Part shown: positions 34,699 to 44,149 of the stretch, piece after piece
How positions within the stretch are numbered: position 1 is the first letter of the stretch
Layout of the letters: each line of letters starts with the position of its first letter
Source of the DNA: Zobellia uliginosa
Lineage (GTDB): Bacteria > Bacteroidota > Bacteroidia > Flavobacteriales > Flavobacteriaceae
Direction of reading: 5' to 3'
NCBI RefSeq assembly: GCF_018860745.1
Contig: NZ_JAHKPY010000014.1
Location: 248,001 to 312,000 of the forward strand
Length of the DNA: 64,000 nt
Translations under genes and position numbers: made by a program
The notes under the pieces: generated by a model
Seen by the model: only the letters and a program-made list of their open reading frames with translations
Told to the model about the DNA's origin: nothing
The model's database searches: none

Positions 34699-35793
34699 CT
34701 ATAAGTGTTTTATCAAATTTGAAGTTATATATTCTATTTCGTCGTTCGTTAAATATGGATTCATGGGAAGGCTCATTACCTCTGCGGCACAAGTTTCACT
34801 CACTGGAAAATCACCTTTTTTATGTCCCAAATAAGCAAAACACTCCTGTAAGTGCATAGGTATAGGATAATGAACTGCCGTAGGAACACCAGCTTCTTTT
34901 AGATGTGATTGAACCTGCTGCCTATTTTTAATCCTGATGGTATATTGTGCCCAGACCGATGTTCTATCTTCTTTCGTAAGAGGTGTAGGAACATGATTTT
35001 TTAACAATTGGGTGTACTTTATTGCTACATTCTGTCTTCGCTCAATATCTCTTTCATAATGCCGAAGTTTAATGTTTAGGATGGCAGCTTGAAGGTTGTC
35101 AAGTCTACCTCCCATTCCAATATATTTATGCGTGTAACGTTCTACCTGCCCGTGGACACGCATAGCCTTCATTTTATCATAAAGTTCTGCGTCTTGAGTA
35201 AAGACAGCTCCTCCATCGCCAAAACAACCCATTGGTTTTGCAGGAAAGAAACTAGTACAACCAATGGTTGATACCGAACAGCTCCGTTTTCCCTTATATA
35301 AGGCTCCAAAGCTTTGAGCTGCATCCTCTATTACCACTAAATTATGTTTGGCCGCAATAGTGTTAATCGCATCCATATCCGGCATTTGTCCATACAATGA
35401 AACCGGCATTATAGCCTTCGTTTTCTCGGTTATTGCATTTTCAATACGAGACGCATCAATATTGAAAGTTTCCTCTTCAATATCAACAAAAACAGGCTTA
35501 GCTCCTAAACAGGCTATTGTTTCTGCTGTTGCTATAAAGGTGAAAGGTGTCGTTATAATTTCATCTCCTGCGCGAATACCTAAAGCCATCAAGGCCAACA
35601 GTAGGGCATCAGTACCTGAAGATACCCCTAGAGCATAATTGCTTTTGACATAATTTTGCAAAGAAGCCTCAAATTCATCCGTTTCTTTACCCAAAATGTA
35701 GCGAGCAGAAGACATAACGTCCAAAGCTACTTTTTCAAATTCAGAACTATGTTCTTGATACGCCTTGGTCAAGTTTGCAAAATCGATTCTCAT
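34699..35793 (-). CDS. wbpE: DegT-family aminotransferase, WbpE/WlbC type
   Basis: PLP-dependent transaminase that aminates the 3-keto group made by WbpB. The internal aldimine lysine lies in SFFPAKPMGCFGDGG near residue 185; EDAAQSFGA near 157 and SSGTDALLLAL near 58 are the expected cofactor motifs. The length of 364 and a position between wbpB and wbpD match known wbp/wlb clusters. The stop is followed immediately by the wbpB ATG. Confidence 0.88.
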   Translation of the reverse strand: MRIDFANLTKAYQEHSSEFEKVALDVMSSARYILGKETDEFEASLQNYVKSNYALGVSSGTDALLLALMALGIRAGDEIITTPFTFIATAETIACLGAKPVFVDIEEETFNIDASRIENAITEKTKAIMPVSLYGQMPDMDAINTIAAKHNLVVIEDAAQSFGALYKGKRSCSVSTIGCTSFFPAKPMGCFGDGGAVFTQDAELYDKMKAMRVHGQVERYTHKYIGMGGRLDNLQAAILNIKLRHYERDIERRQNVAIKYTQLLKNHVPTPLTKEDRTSVWAQYTIRIKNRQQVQSHLKEAGVPTAVHYPIPMHLQECFAYLGHKKGDFPVSETCAAEVMSLPMNPYLTNDEIEYITSNLIKHL

Positions 35794-35809
35794 TAATTGT
35801 GGATGTTTT

Positions 35810-36391
35810 TTATTTCACACGGATAACCTCATGGTCCTCCAATTTATATTCTTGACCACTTTCAGGACATATGGCAAGATTATTTTTATTAAATTCAAGA
35901 CGATGTCCGTATTCACCAACCCAACCTATTTGCCTACCAGGATTACCTACAACAAGCGCATAATTAGGAACTTCTTTGATTATCACAGACCCTGCACCGA
36001 TTAAGCAGAATTTACCTAGGGCATTGCCACAAACAATGGTTGCATTAGCGCCTACTGAAGCACCCTGTTTAACAAGCGTCTCTTGATAGCTGTCACGACG
36101 AATAATGGCACTTCTTGGATTCATAATATTAGTAAATACCATTGAAGGGCCCAGAAAAACATCGTCTTCACAAACAACACCAGTATATATTGAGACATTA
36201 TTCTGAACCTTTACATTGTTGCCCAAAACCACTTGCGGAGAGACAACTACGTTCTGACCAATATTACATCTTTCACCAATTTTACAATCGGACATAATAT
36301 GTGAAAAATGCCATATTTTAGTTCCCTCCCTTATATCACAACCATCATCAATAACGGCAGTTTCATGTGCAAAAAAAGTATTAGAAGACAT
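35810..36391 (-). CDS. wbpD: UDP-2-acetamido-3-amino-uronate N-acetyltransferase (WbpD/WlbB)
   Basis: Hexapeptide-repeat acetyltransferase that acetylates the 3-amino group to give UDP-GlcNAc(3NAc)A. The N terminus FFAHETAVID, then GTKIWHFSHIM, is characteristic of WbpD/WlbB. The left-handed helix runs through most of the protein, and NIMNPRSAI near residue 107 is the family loop. The length of 193 is normal. The first 25 codons have a clear but diverged relic copy at 43935-44063. Confidence 0.9.
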   Translation of the reverse strand: MSSNTFFAHETAVIDDGCDIREGTKIWHFSHIMSDCKIGERCNIGQNVVVSPQVVLGNNVKVQNNVSIYTGVVCEDDVFLGPSMVFTNIMNPRSAIIRRDSYQETLVKQGASVGANATIVCGNALGKFCLIGAGSVIIKEVPNYALVVGNPGRQIGWVGEYGHRLEFNKNNLAICPESGQEYKLEDHEVIRVK

Positions 36392-36409
36392 ATTGAGTTA
36401 TATGAGTTA

Positions 36410-37186
36410 TTAGCTTTTTAAGACACTATATTTAGGCCTTCTAGCAAAAGTACAATAATTCTTCGCTTTCTCAAGTCGCACCTTATCCGACAGGTTATTT
36501 TCCCGAAGTATTTTTTCAGCAAAACCATACCAGCTTAGACTTTCTTCATCGGTAAAATGACGGATTCCATAGCCCTTACTTTCTCTTGCTACTAAATCCA
36601 ACACATATTTAGCTAAATTTCCTGCATAAGTCGGACAACCAATCTGATCATCCGTCACATTAAGGTTGGCACCTTCTCTGGCCTTTTGAAGAATGGTTTT
36701 ATAAAAGTTTTTTCCAAATTCCGAATACAACCAAGAAGTTCTTATAATGAAATATGCATCCATCGATTCTTGAATATGCTTCTCTCCCATCAACTTAGAT
36801 GCTCCGTAAACGTTAATTGGATTAGTGGGGTCACTAACTACATACGGAGTTTCTTTTTCTCCATCAAAAACGTAATCTGTAGAAATATGAATCAGGACTG
36901 TTTGTTGCTCCTTACAAACTAACGCCAAATTATTGACGCCTTCCGAATTAACTTTAAAGGCCTTTTCAGGTTCTTTTTCCGAGTTTTCTACATTTGTATA
37001 GGCTGCGCAATTAATGCAGTAATTAAACGCTCTGTTTGAAAGCCTTTTTTCAATTGAGTTAATATCTGTGATATCTAAATCTATTGAACTCAAAAAAACA
37101 AAATTCAGTTGAGGATAATCAGAAGTCAATTTCTGAATGCTTTGCCCCAACTGACCGTTAGCTCCGGTTACGAGTACAGATTTCAT
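36410..37186 (-). CDS. rmlD: dTDP-4-dehydrorhamnose reductase, short C terminus
   Basis: Last step of dTDP-L-rhamnose synthesis: NAD(P)H reduction of the 4-keto sugar. LVTGANGQLGQSI at the N terminus, HISTDYVFDG near residue 101 and the catalytic YGASKLMGE near 128 are all present. The protein ends at RRPKYSVLKS (residue 258), where typical RmlD proteins continue about 25-30 residues; the stop is followed by spacer and the next gene, so no continuation exists in frame. The active site is intact, so it may still function. It overlaps rmlC by four bases. Confidence 0.87.
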   Translation of the reverse strand: MKSVLVTGANGQLGQSIQKLTSDYPQLNFVFLSSIDLDITDINSIEKRLSNRAFNYCINCAAYTNVENSEKEPEKAFKVNSEGVNNLALVCKEQQTVLIHISTDYVFDGEKETPYVVSDPTNPINVYGASKLMGEKHIQESMDAYFIIRTSWLYSEFGKNFYKTILQKAREGANLNVTDDQIGCPTYAGNLAKYVLDLVARESKGYGIRHFTDEESLSWYGFAEKILRENNLSDKVRLEKAKNYCTFARRPKYSVLKS

Positions 37187-37728
37187 TTGAAAAATTCTTT
37201 AAAAGTAGGAAGTTGATAATCCTTTTCGGAAATAATTGGGGTAGTAATTGGGCATTGCCAATCAATATTTAAATCCAAATCGTTATAGATTACACCGCTT
37301 TCCGAAGCCGAATTATAAAATGCATCACATTTGTACATAAACGTAGCCTCATCACTCAAAGTAACAAAACCGTGAGCCATACCTTTTGGTATGAAAATAG
37401 CGGTTCTATTTGCGCTAGAGAGTTTAAGCTTGTAATGTTTACCAAAAGTGGTGCTTTCTTTTCTTAAATCTACTATTACATCCAAAACCTCACCATGAAC
37501 AACTTGCACCAATTTAGCTTGAGCATGAATGCCAGTTTGAAGGTGAAGCCCCCTAAGTACTCCTTTTTTGGATACCGAGATGTTATCTTGAACAAAATTT
37601 ACCTGTACACCTATGGCTTCTTCAAATTTTTCCTGCTGATATGATTCAAAGAAAACTCCCCTATCATCTTCAAATAGTCTCGGTTGTATTATAAAACAAC
37701 CTTTTAAACCGGTTTCCGTTATTTTCAT
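37183..37728 (-). CDS. rmlC: dTDP-4-dehydrorhamnose 3,5-epimerase
   Basis: Cupin-fold epimerase that inverts C3 and C5 of dTDP-4-keto-6-deoxyglucose. FFESYQQEKF near residue 28, GVLRGLHLQ near 57 with the catalytic His, VVDLRKES near 87 and IPKGMAHGF near 113 are canonical. The length of 181 is normal. It overlaps rmlD and lies 19 bases after rmlA. Confidence 0.95.
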   Translation of the reverse strand: MKITETGLKGCFIIQPRLFEDDRGVFFESYQQEKFEEAIGVQVNFVQDNISVSKKGVLRGLHLQTGIHAQAKLVQVVHGEVLDVIVDLRKESTTFGKHYKLKLSSANRTAIFIPKGMAHGFVTLSDEATFMYKCDAFYNSASESGVIYNDLDLNIDWQCPITTPIISEKDYQLPTFKEFFK

Positions 37729-37747
37729 GCTATTGTTTTCAGCTATT

Positions 37748-38602
37748 TTACAGCTCTAATAAATAGTTGCCATAACCACTTTTTACCAGTGGCTTGGCAA
37801 GGTTATGTAATTGTCCGCGAGAAATGTATCCCATGGTATACGCAACCTCTTCAATGGCACCCACTTTCAGACCTTGCCGCTCTTCAATAACCTCAACAAA
37901 TTGTGATGCTTGCATTAAGGAACTGAATGTACCCGTATCCAACCAGGCAGTTCCACGGTCTAGAATACTTACCGTTAATTTATTATTCTCTAGATATACC
38001 TTGTTCACATCTGTTATTTCAAGTTCTCCTCGTGGACTGGGCTTAATACCTTTGGCAATTTCTACAACTTGGTTATCATAAAAATAAATTCCAGGAACGG
38101 CATAATTAGACTTCGGATTCTCTGGTTTTTCCTCTATAGAAATAGCTTTTCCTACTTCATCAAACTCCACTACGCCATAACGTTTTGGGTCCTGCACATG
38201 ATAGCCATAAATGATTCCACCGTCAGGGTCATTATTCGCTTGAAGTAATTTTGCTAGACCAGAACCGTAAAATATGTTATCACCTAAAACTAAAGCAACT
38301 TTATCTTTTCCTATAAAATCTTCTCCAATAATAAAGGCTTCTGCTAACCCATTCGGGTTCTCTTGTACAGCATATTGAAAATTACAACCTAATTGAATGC
38401 CATTGCCTAATAATTTTTGAAAAAGAGGGATATCTTGCGGTGTGGTAATAATCAGTATTTCTTGGATACCAGCGGATAGAAGCGTAGCCAACGGGTAGTA
38501 AATCATCGGTTTATCATAAATAGGCATTAGCTGCTTGCTCACAGCTAAAGTAAGTGGATGTAAGCGAGTTCCCGACCCTCCAGCTAAGATGATTCCTTTC
38601 AT
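37748..38602 (-). CDS. rmlA: Glucose-1-phosphate thymidylyltransferase
   Basis: Makes dTDP-glucose from glucose-1-phosphate and dTTP. It has [18 protein letters not shown] at residues 8-25 (NTP-binding and catalytic Arg/Lys), LGDNIFYG near 108 and EEKPENPKS near 160. The length of 284 matches the family. It is four bases after rmlB in the order rmlB-A-C-D. Confidence 0.96.
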   Translation of the reverse strand: MKGIILAGGSGTRLHPLTLAVSKQLMPIYDKPMIYYPLATLLSAGIQEILIITTPQDIPLFQKLLGNGIQLGCNFQYAVQENPNGLAEAFIIGEDFIGKDKVALVLGDNIFYGSGLAKLLQANNDPDGGIIYGYHVQDPKRYGVVEFDEVGKAISIEEKPENPKSNYAVPGIYFYDNQVVEIAKGIKPSPRGELEITDVNKVYLENNKLTVSILDRGTAWLDTGTFSSLMQASQFVEVIEERQGLKVGAIEEVAYTMGYISRGQLHNLAKPLVKSGYGNYLLEL

Positions 38603-38606
38603 TTTT

Positions 38607-39629
38607 TTAACTCTTCTGATATTTACTAAGATACCATGAAACTGTTTTTTTCAATCCCGCATCAAAATTGAACTGTGGTTTCCACCCCAATTCAGTTTTT
38701 ATCTTATGTGCATCTATGGCATATCTAAAATCATGTCCTAAACGATCTTTAACAAACGTAATTTGTTCAGTATAACTACCATTTTCTTTAGGGTGGACCT
38801 GATCCAGAATGGTACAAATTGTTTTAGCAATTGAAATATTGTTATGCTCGTTGTCCCCACCTATAACATAGGTTTCACCGGCTTTACCCTTGGTAAAAGC
38901 AACATCAATGCCCATGCAATGGTCCAGGACATATAACCAATCCCTAACATTCTTTCCATCACCATAAATAGGAATATCTTCACCTGCGAGTGCCTTCCTA
39001 ATAATAGTGGGAATAAGCTTCTCATCATGTTGCTTAGGACCGTAATTATTGGAGCAATTGCTAGTAACTACATTCAATCCATAGGTGTGAAAATAACTTC
39101 TCACCAAAAAATCAGATGAAGCTTTTGAAGCACTGTAAGGACTATTAGGTGCGTATGGCGTATTTTCATCAAAAAAACCCGATTCACCAAGACTACCATA
39201 AACCTCATCAGTTGAAATATGATGGAAACGAGACATCTCAAATCCTTGTTTTGGACTATTTGCTTCAATAAGCCAATGTTTTCTTGCTGCTTCAATTAAC
39301 GTAAACGTTCCGTTAATATTGGTTTTTATAAATGCCTCTGGGCCTTCGATTGAATTATCTACATGAGATTCGGCGGCGAAGTGTATTACATCTGAAATCT
39401 GATATTCAATAAAAATAGATTTTACTAAATCTACGTCGCAAATATCTCCTTGCACAAATTTATACCGTTCATTATTTTTAACATCTTCTAAATGCTGGAG
39501 ATTACCGGCATACGTGAGTTTGTCAAGGTTTATAATAAAAATATCTTGATGTTGCTCCAAGAAAAAGGGTATAAAATTACTCCCTATGAAACCAGCTCCA
39601 CCAGTAATTAAAATATTTCTCTTGGGCAT
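38607..39629 (-). CDS. rmlB: dTDP-glucose 4,6-dehydratase
   Basis: Extended SDR forming dTDP-4-keto-6-deoxyglucose. [10 protein letters not shown] at residues 9-18 binds [13 protein letters not shown] near 140 carries the Asp-Glu pair, and YSASKASSD near 167 is the catalytic YxxxK. The length of 340 is normal. It follows the Wzz-like gene by ten bases. Confidence 0.97.
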   Translation of the reverse strand: MPKRNILITGGAGFIGSNFIPFFLEQHQDIFIINLDKLTYAGNLQHLEDVKNNERYKFVQGDICDVDLVKSIFIEYQISDVIHFAAESHVDNSIEGPEAFIKTNINGTFTLIEAARKHWLIEANSPKQGFEMSRFHHISTDEVYGSLGESGFFDENTPYAPNSPYSASKASSDFLVRSYFHTYGLNVVTSNCSNNYGPKQHDEKLIPTIIRKALAGEDIPIYGDGKNVRDWLYVLDHCMGIDVAFTKGKAGETYVIGGDNEHNNISIAKTICTILDQVHPKENGSYTEQITFVKDRLGHDFRYAIDAHKIKTELGWKPQFNFDAGLKKTVSWYLSKYQKS

Positions 39630-39639
39630 TATTATTGAG

Positions 39640-40647
39640 CTATAATTGTAATTCTTTAGCTTTTCTATTTAGATAGCGTATAAACGACACTATAAAGAAC
39701 AAGACCACTAGAGACATGGGTATCAAGAAAAACTTATTATTGAAAAATGGCTTCTTGTACACTTGGGTTTTTCCCATATTAATCACACTAAGAATTTCAG
39801 TTTGGTCTGTAAGTTCTGATTTCTTTTCTTCGATTTCTTTCAGAAATCTGTTCTTTAGTGATAATAAACTTCCGATATTAAGAGCGCTTTCATTCTCCAT
39901 ATAAACTGAACCCGGAGCTCTCTCTGCGGTGTGGTTTGCAAGAGTTTTTGTATAATTATCAATAAGTTTGTCTATTTGAGATATAAGCAAGGTATTTTTA
40001 TCTATTCGCATTTGGGCGTTTTCCCTTGTGGTCTTAATAATCCTATCAAAATACTCATTGTTGTTAATGTAGTTGAGTAGTTTTTTAGCTATAATATTCC
40101 CCTTATTGGCATCAATATATGTAAATGTTATTCGGTGCGCTATTATGCTTTTCTTGGTAAGTTCCGATCTCACAATATCCACAACAAAGCTTTCCTCTTT
40201 AAAATTTTCCAACAATTTTAAATATTGTAATTCCTGCTCTGTCTCTTCTTCTGTTTCCTCTGAATCTGTAATTGGTTGAATTTCAATTCGAAAACCTTTT
40301 AAGTCTTCTATTGAAATACCAACGCGCTTAAAAAAACTGGTATCCTTACTAGAGATATTAGATTGAATCTCATTAACAGCAGCATATATGTAATCTGTAC
40401 TGTCAAAATTAGGACGAACAATGGTCTCTGCTTTTAGTTTTTTATTGCCCAAAGAGCTTAGAATGAAACTAATGATTATACCGAGAACAATAAGACCAAT
40501 TAGTATAAAAACATTTTTTTTGAGATATACAAATACACTCAAGAAGGCTATTCCCAAACGGTTGAACCCCTTCGATATCATTTTAAACAACTGCCCTAAA
40601 TCAATTTCATCAGAGGAGCTGGTGTTCGTTGGTTTGTTATCTGACAT
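39640..40647 (-). CDS. Wzz-like chain-length determinant family membrane protein
   Basis: A protein of 335 residues with a hydrophilic N terminus, a membrane helix near residues 47-67, a long periplasmic helical/coiled-coil region and a second membrane helix near 308-325. This is the topology of polysaccharide co-polymerases that control chain length. The typical Pro-Gly-rich motif near the second helix is not obvious (YKKPFFNNKFF lies there instead). There is no kinase domain. It is placed between rml and DUF6909 genes, four bases from the latter. Confidence 0.7.
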   Translation of the reverse strand: MSDNKPTNTSSSDEIDLGQLFKMISKGFNRLGIAFLSVFVYLKKNVFILIGLIVLGIIISFILSSLGNKKLKAETIVRPNFDSTDYIYAAVNEIQSNISSKDTSFFKRVGISIEDLKGFRIEIQPITDSEETEEETEQELQYLKLLENFKEESFVVDIVRSELTKKSIIAHRITFTYIDANKGNIIAKKLLNYINNNEYFDRIIKTTRENAQMRIDKNTLLISQIDKLIDNYTKTLANHTAERAPGSVYMENESALNIGSLLSLKNRFLKEIEEKKSELTDQTEILSVINMGKTQVYKKPFFNNKFFLIPMSLVVLFFIVSFIRYLNRKAKELQL

Positions 40648-40651
40648 TAAA

Positions 40652-42337
40652 CTATGAATTAAAAATTTGTTCTAATATTTTTTCAGTAATCAAATATGTT
40701 GGCTTAACTCCTGTTGTACCCAAACCTCCTGAAGCTAGGGTGCTACCAGTTTCTAACGGATTATCCGATGCGTAATAAGCGTAGCGCACTTTTATATCCT
40801 CTCGCACGCTCTTTCGTATTTTAGAAGCGGACTGTACTGCTTTTTGATAGTGAACTCCTTCCATTTCCAGACCAACTACGTTCCATGTAGATTGGTGAAA
40901 AAACTTCAAAACGTCCTTATTTTGAAGCGAAGTCCCTAAAACGGTAACCATGGTTCCCTCAAATACTTTTAGTCCGTGTCCTTTGAAGTCCTCTGCACAC
41001 AATTCGTTCTCGAAAGGGTAGTTATCTGCAGTACCTTCAAAAATATGTGCTGAAGGAATCATTAAATCTCCTTTACCACCTTCAAGTATACCCGCTTTTC
41101 CCATAATTGAAATTGAAGCAACATCCAAAAAAACCGATTTATCTCCTTTCACCTTGTAGGGTTTTAAAAATTCATCAATAGTCTCATATGCCTGTTCTCC
41201 AAAAGCATAGTCCATAACAAAGATTACCGGCTTTTCTTCATCTGGCATCTCTTTGGGTAGTTGGTAACAACATGCCTTGGCCGCCATCTGAGCCGTATCA
41301 AATAATTGTACGTCTATATTCGTACCCGAAAGATCATCTATTGCAATCATTCCATTCTCGGTAGCTATCTTAGTTACTTTTGCCCGTAGTTCAACGTTTG
41401 AAGAAGAACTTAATGCCTCATATATTTTTAAAGATTCAGCACCGGAAAACTCTTTTGTTAATGCGTTCTTCGCAAAAAGTGAATTCATAACACTGTGCAT
41501 ATTTGCGCTAATGATATGAATGGGACGATGCAACAGTCCGTTTTTCTTTAAAACTTCCTTTATGGTATCTGCCCAACGTTCTCCGTGAATGTGGTGGCCT
41601 AGGCGTTCCCGAAGTAAGGCACTGAAGGTAATAGCTCTTTTCTCTCCGGTTATTTCTTCTTCGATTGCCAATTTACCCAACCAGTATACTATTTCTAGAA
41701 AGCGATCAGGTTGTTCTTCTGTAGAAAATTGCTCATGAACGGCCATAATTTCAATGAAAGACCGTCCTAGGATATTTGCCGTATGGATAACTGCAACTTC
41801 TCTTTCGGCTAATGTCAATTCATCTTTATTTACAGCTTCTTCTAACTTCGTCCAATCTCTAATAGTACGGTCTGTATCTTCAATCAATACCCTTTTACAG
41901 ATTTTCTCAGATTCAATAAAAAGAAAAGTTAAGTGGGTAAGAATATCATAAATATCAGAACGCCCCCGAGTAATCTCGATGTTCATTTGCTCTTCATCTA
42001 TACGATAGCAATTTCTACGACGTTTGGGTGGTACTATTGGATCAAAATGAGATTTACCATAACCCTCATCAGAGGTTAAATTGATAAAACGACATTGTTC
42101 AATACCTTTAGGCAGACGTTCCAGAACATAAATCAGTCCGCTAAGTTCTGCTTTTTCTTCAGCTATAGAACCATAAATTTCAGGTCTTAACTGCAAAAGC
42201 GCATTCTTCAATGATTCACCTGATACACCTGTAGGTTTATAAAAACCCCGGTTAAAAAGGTGTCGCATCGTTATATATAAACGCTCAATAGCATTAGTTG
42301 ATTCTTGAGCTCGAGTAGTGGTGGTTGTATTGCCCAT
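40652..42337 (-). CDS. DUF6909-type protein with nucleoside-phosphorylase-like C-terminal part
   Basis: A cytoplasmic protein of about 561 residues from the ATG at 42337 (MGNTTTTT). I recall this family from Bacteroidota as DUF6909; no function is established. The N-terminal half is helical and conserved-looking. The C-terminal part has short motifs reminiscent of purine nucleoside phosphorylase/AMP nucleosidase: GKAGILEGGKGDLMIPSA near residue 420 and VVGLEMEGVHY near 505 (the MEG that contacts ribose in phosphorylases). It starts the long transcript running through rml, with a promoter box just upstream and a terminator before it. Confidence 0.6.
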   Translation of the reverse strand: MGNTTTTTRAQESTNAIERLYITMRHLFNRGFYKPTGVSGESLKNALLQLRPEIYGSIAEEKAELSGLIYVLERLPKGIEQCRFINLTSDEGYGKSHFDPIVPPKRRRNCYRIDEEQMNIEITRGRSDIYDILTHLTFLFIESEKICKRVLIEDTDRTIRDWTKLEEAVNKDELTLAEREVAVIHTANILGRSFIEIMAVHEQFSTEEQPDRFLEIVYWLGKLAIEEEITGEKRAITFSALLRERLGHHIHGERWADTIKEVLKKNGLLHRPIHIISANMHSVMNSLFAKNALTKEFSGAESLKIYEALSSSSNVELRAKVTKIATENGMIAIDDLSGTNIDVQLFDTAQMAAKACCYQLPKEMPDEEKPVIFVMDYAFGEQAYETIDEFLKPYKVKGDKSVFLDVASISIMGKAGILEGGKGDLMIPSAHIFEGTADNYPFENELCAEDFKGHGLKVFEGTMVTVLGTSLQNKDVLKFFHQSTWNVVGLEMEGVHYQKAVQSASKIRKSVREDIKVRYAYYASDNPLETGSTLASGGLGTTGVKPTYLITEKILEQIFNS

Positions 42338-42351
42338 AAACAAATTTCAAC

Positions 42352-42359
42352 CAAAATTA
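42352..42359 (-). promoter_or_regulatory. Promoter -7 box before the DUF6909 gene (TAATTTTG)
   Basis: TAATTTTG on the minus strand lies 14 bases before the ATG at 42337. From here genes run with gaps under 20 bases down to wbpB, so it may drive DUF6909, the Wzz-like gene, rmlBACD and wbpDEB. Confidence 0.5.
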
Positions 42360-42434
42360 CGATAATTTTTCCAGTAGTACGAATGCGATTTTTCCCTGAT
42401 AAATTGCGTAATTTCTGATCAGCTCTTAGAAATA

Positions 42435-42462
42435 ACAAAGGCCTCTATTGAGGCCTCTTTTC
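42435..42462 (-). terminator. Hairpin terminator after the epimerase gene
   Basis: AGGCCTC-TATT-GAGGCCT is a perfect stem with a four-base loop flanked by T-rich sequence on both strands. It lies 57 bases after the epimerase stop and separates that transcript from the DUF6909 operon. Confidence 0.75.
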
Positions 42463-42518
42463 TTAACTTGCAACTAAGTGAGCTTTGAAATCGAATATAG
42501 GTCTGCTGAAAGCACGAC

Positions 42519-43568
42519 CTAATTCAAAAATTGTAAAATACCACCTACCATTTTCGAAGCGCTATTTCCATCACCATATAAGGTGTCATTCCATGATTTC
42601 GGTGTTTTTTTAATCTCATCTTGTAATGTAGATAAATTATCAAACAACAGAATATTTGCGTCATCGATGAGTGTTTCTTTCCACTCTGTTTCTTTTCGAA
42701 TCGTAACGCATTTCTTCTTAAGCCAGAAAGCTTCTTTCTGCATACCTCCACTATCGGTAATTAGCCCCTCCGAACCTTGTAAGTATCCTAAATTAGAAAA
42801 ATAAGATTGTGGTTCTATAAAGTTGATATTTGAGTAGTCATCTAAATTTAACCTATAACTAGCTGCTAAATTCTTAGTTCTAGGATGCAGGGAGAAAATA
42901 ACTTTTTTATCCAAGTGATTAAGAACATCTAAAATATACCCAAGCCTGTCTTTATTATCCGTATTGTAAGGCCTATGTATCGTGGTATAATAATAGTTTT
43001 TCTCTTTTGGTGTATGATTGCTCAACAAATTGTTTTTGGTTACGTATTGAACTAAATCCTTCATTATATCACCCACCTCAAACACACCTTGTTCAATACC
43101 CTCGCTCTTCAAGTTTTGCACAGCAATAGCACTAGGAACAAATAATAAATCTGAAATGTGATCTGTTAATACACGATTTACCTCTTCAGGCATTTTCTTA
43201 TTAAAACTTCTTAAGCCTGCTTCAATATGAAATATGGGTATGTGCAGTTTTGATGCAACCAATGCGCCAGCCAAAGTTGAATTTGTATCTCCATAAATAA
43301 CAACTCCATCTGGTGTTGCCCTGTTTATAATCTTTTCTATTTCAATCATCATTTTTCCAGTCTGCTCACCATGAGCTCCACTACCGACATGTAATGTATA
43401 GTTTGGCGTGCTCATTTTAAGTTGAGTGAAAAATACTTCGCTCATATTATCATCATAATGCTGACCGGTATGTATTGTTATAAGCTCAACTTTATCCTTA
43501 CATGCCAATTCAAAAGGGAAATGCTTGATAAATTGGGGTCTAGCTCCAATTATAGCTACTATTTTCAT
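42519..43568 (-). CDS. wbpI: Non-hydrolysing UDP-sugar 2-epimerase (WbpI or WecB)
   Basis: A GT-B-fold epimerase of the WecB/WbpI group. It has IIGARPQFIKHF at the N terminus, TGQHYDDNMS near residue 36, HIEAGLRSF near 120, PEEVNRVLTDHISD near 131 and SGGMQKEAFW near 266. It converts a UDP-GlcNAc-type sugar to the manno form. With wbpB, wbpE and wbpD in the locus, and relics of wbpB and wbpD directly upstream, the likeliest role is WbpI (UDP-2,3-diacetamido-glucuronate 2-epimerase). WecB is the alternative. Its ATG overlaps the stop codon of the wbpB relic (ATGA). Confidence 0.8.
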   Translation of the reverse strand: MKIVAIIGARPQFIKHFPFELACKDKVELITIHTGQHYDDNMSEVFFTQLKMSTPNYTLHVGSGAHGEQTGKMMIEIEKIINRATPDGVVIYGDTNSTLAGALVASKLHIPIFHIEAGLRSFNKKMPEEVNRVLTDHISDLLFVPSAIAVQNLKSEGIEQGVFEVGDIMKDLVQYVTKNNLLSNHTPKEKNYYYTTIHRPYNTDNKDRLGYILDVLNHLDKKVIFSLHPRTKNLAASYRLNLDDYSNINFIEPQSYFSNLGYLQGSEGLITDSGGMQKEAFWLKKKCVTIRKETEWKETLIDDANILLFDNLSTLQDEIKKTPKSWNDTLYGDGNSASKMVGGILQFLN

Positions 43569-43726
43569 GTTATTTTTTTTAAAGAAGGGTGGTAATCATC
43601 AATTACATCTACTGGTCTAAAATTATTTGCCTTAAATAAATTTTAAAAAATCAGTGAAAATCTCTGTATTTCTATCTTTTCAAATTCTATATGACCAGAT
43701 GTTACGCTAAGTGCGAAATTTTTCAT
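43565..43726 (-). pseudogene. Relic of a second wbpB (5' and 3' ends joined)
   Basis: The minus-strand frame from 43726 begins with MKNFAL, identical to intact wbpB; 18 bases around the start (TAGATGAAAAATTTCGCA) match exactly. After about 27 codons there is a TAA. In the same frame a segment RPVDVIDDYHPSLKK follows, aligning with the wbpB C terminus [15 protein letters not shown]. Its TGA overlaps the epimerase ATG. The roughly 54-codon relic therefore retains both ends of a 313-codon gene with the middle deleted. Confidence 0.7.
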
Positions 43727-43934
43727 CTAGACTACTTAAACGTTTTCGAAACTAAATATTCTTTACATTTTTATCGTATGTATTTCGTCAATTCCCCTGA
43801 TTAATTAGATGATAAGTCTTTTCCAAGAGAAAATCTCTATAAATTATGGAAGTATATGTATTTGGAGTTGTATTTTTTCCAAACTACGTTCAAATCTTGA
43901 GAGATTGGAGGAAACGTTAGGTAAGACGGGGTAA
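43727..43934 (-). other. Degenerate stretch between relics, possible wbpE remnants
   Basis: In the intact copy wbpE sits between wbpD and wbpB. Here about 200 bases remain. A fragment KEYLVSKTFK before a stop resembles the wbpE C terminus IEYITSNLIK, and VVWKKYN could echo SVWAQYT. The matches are short and need frame changes, so I give them low weight. Confidence 0.3.
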
Positions 43935-44063
43935 CTAATAAATTTTATCACTTTTATTTCCGAACGCTTTCGTGACAAACCTGAAGGTTTTGGTTCCAGC
44001 ACCTATAACACAATTATCATCTATTACTGCGCTTTCATGGGCAAAAAAGTTGTTGGTCTGCAT
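43935..44063 (-). pseudogene. Relic of a second wbpD (5' end only)
   Basis: The minus-strand frame from the ATG at 44063 gives 42 codons. The first 25 match intact WbpD at 17 positions, including FFAHE, AVIDD and GTK, then the sequence departs (FRFVTKAF instead of WHFSHI) and ends at TAG. The divergence shows an old or horizontally derived copy rather than a recent duplication. Confidence 0.75.
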
Positions 44064-44149
44064 ATTTAAGGTATATGATAATTTTGTTTAGAAATACTTT
44101 TAAACTGATTTTATAATTGTTCGGCACAATAACAAAATACCAATTAGTA

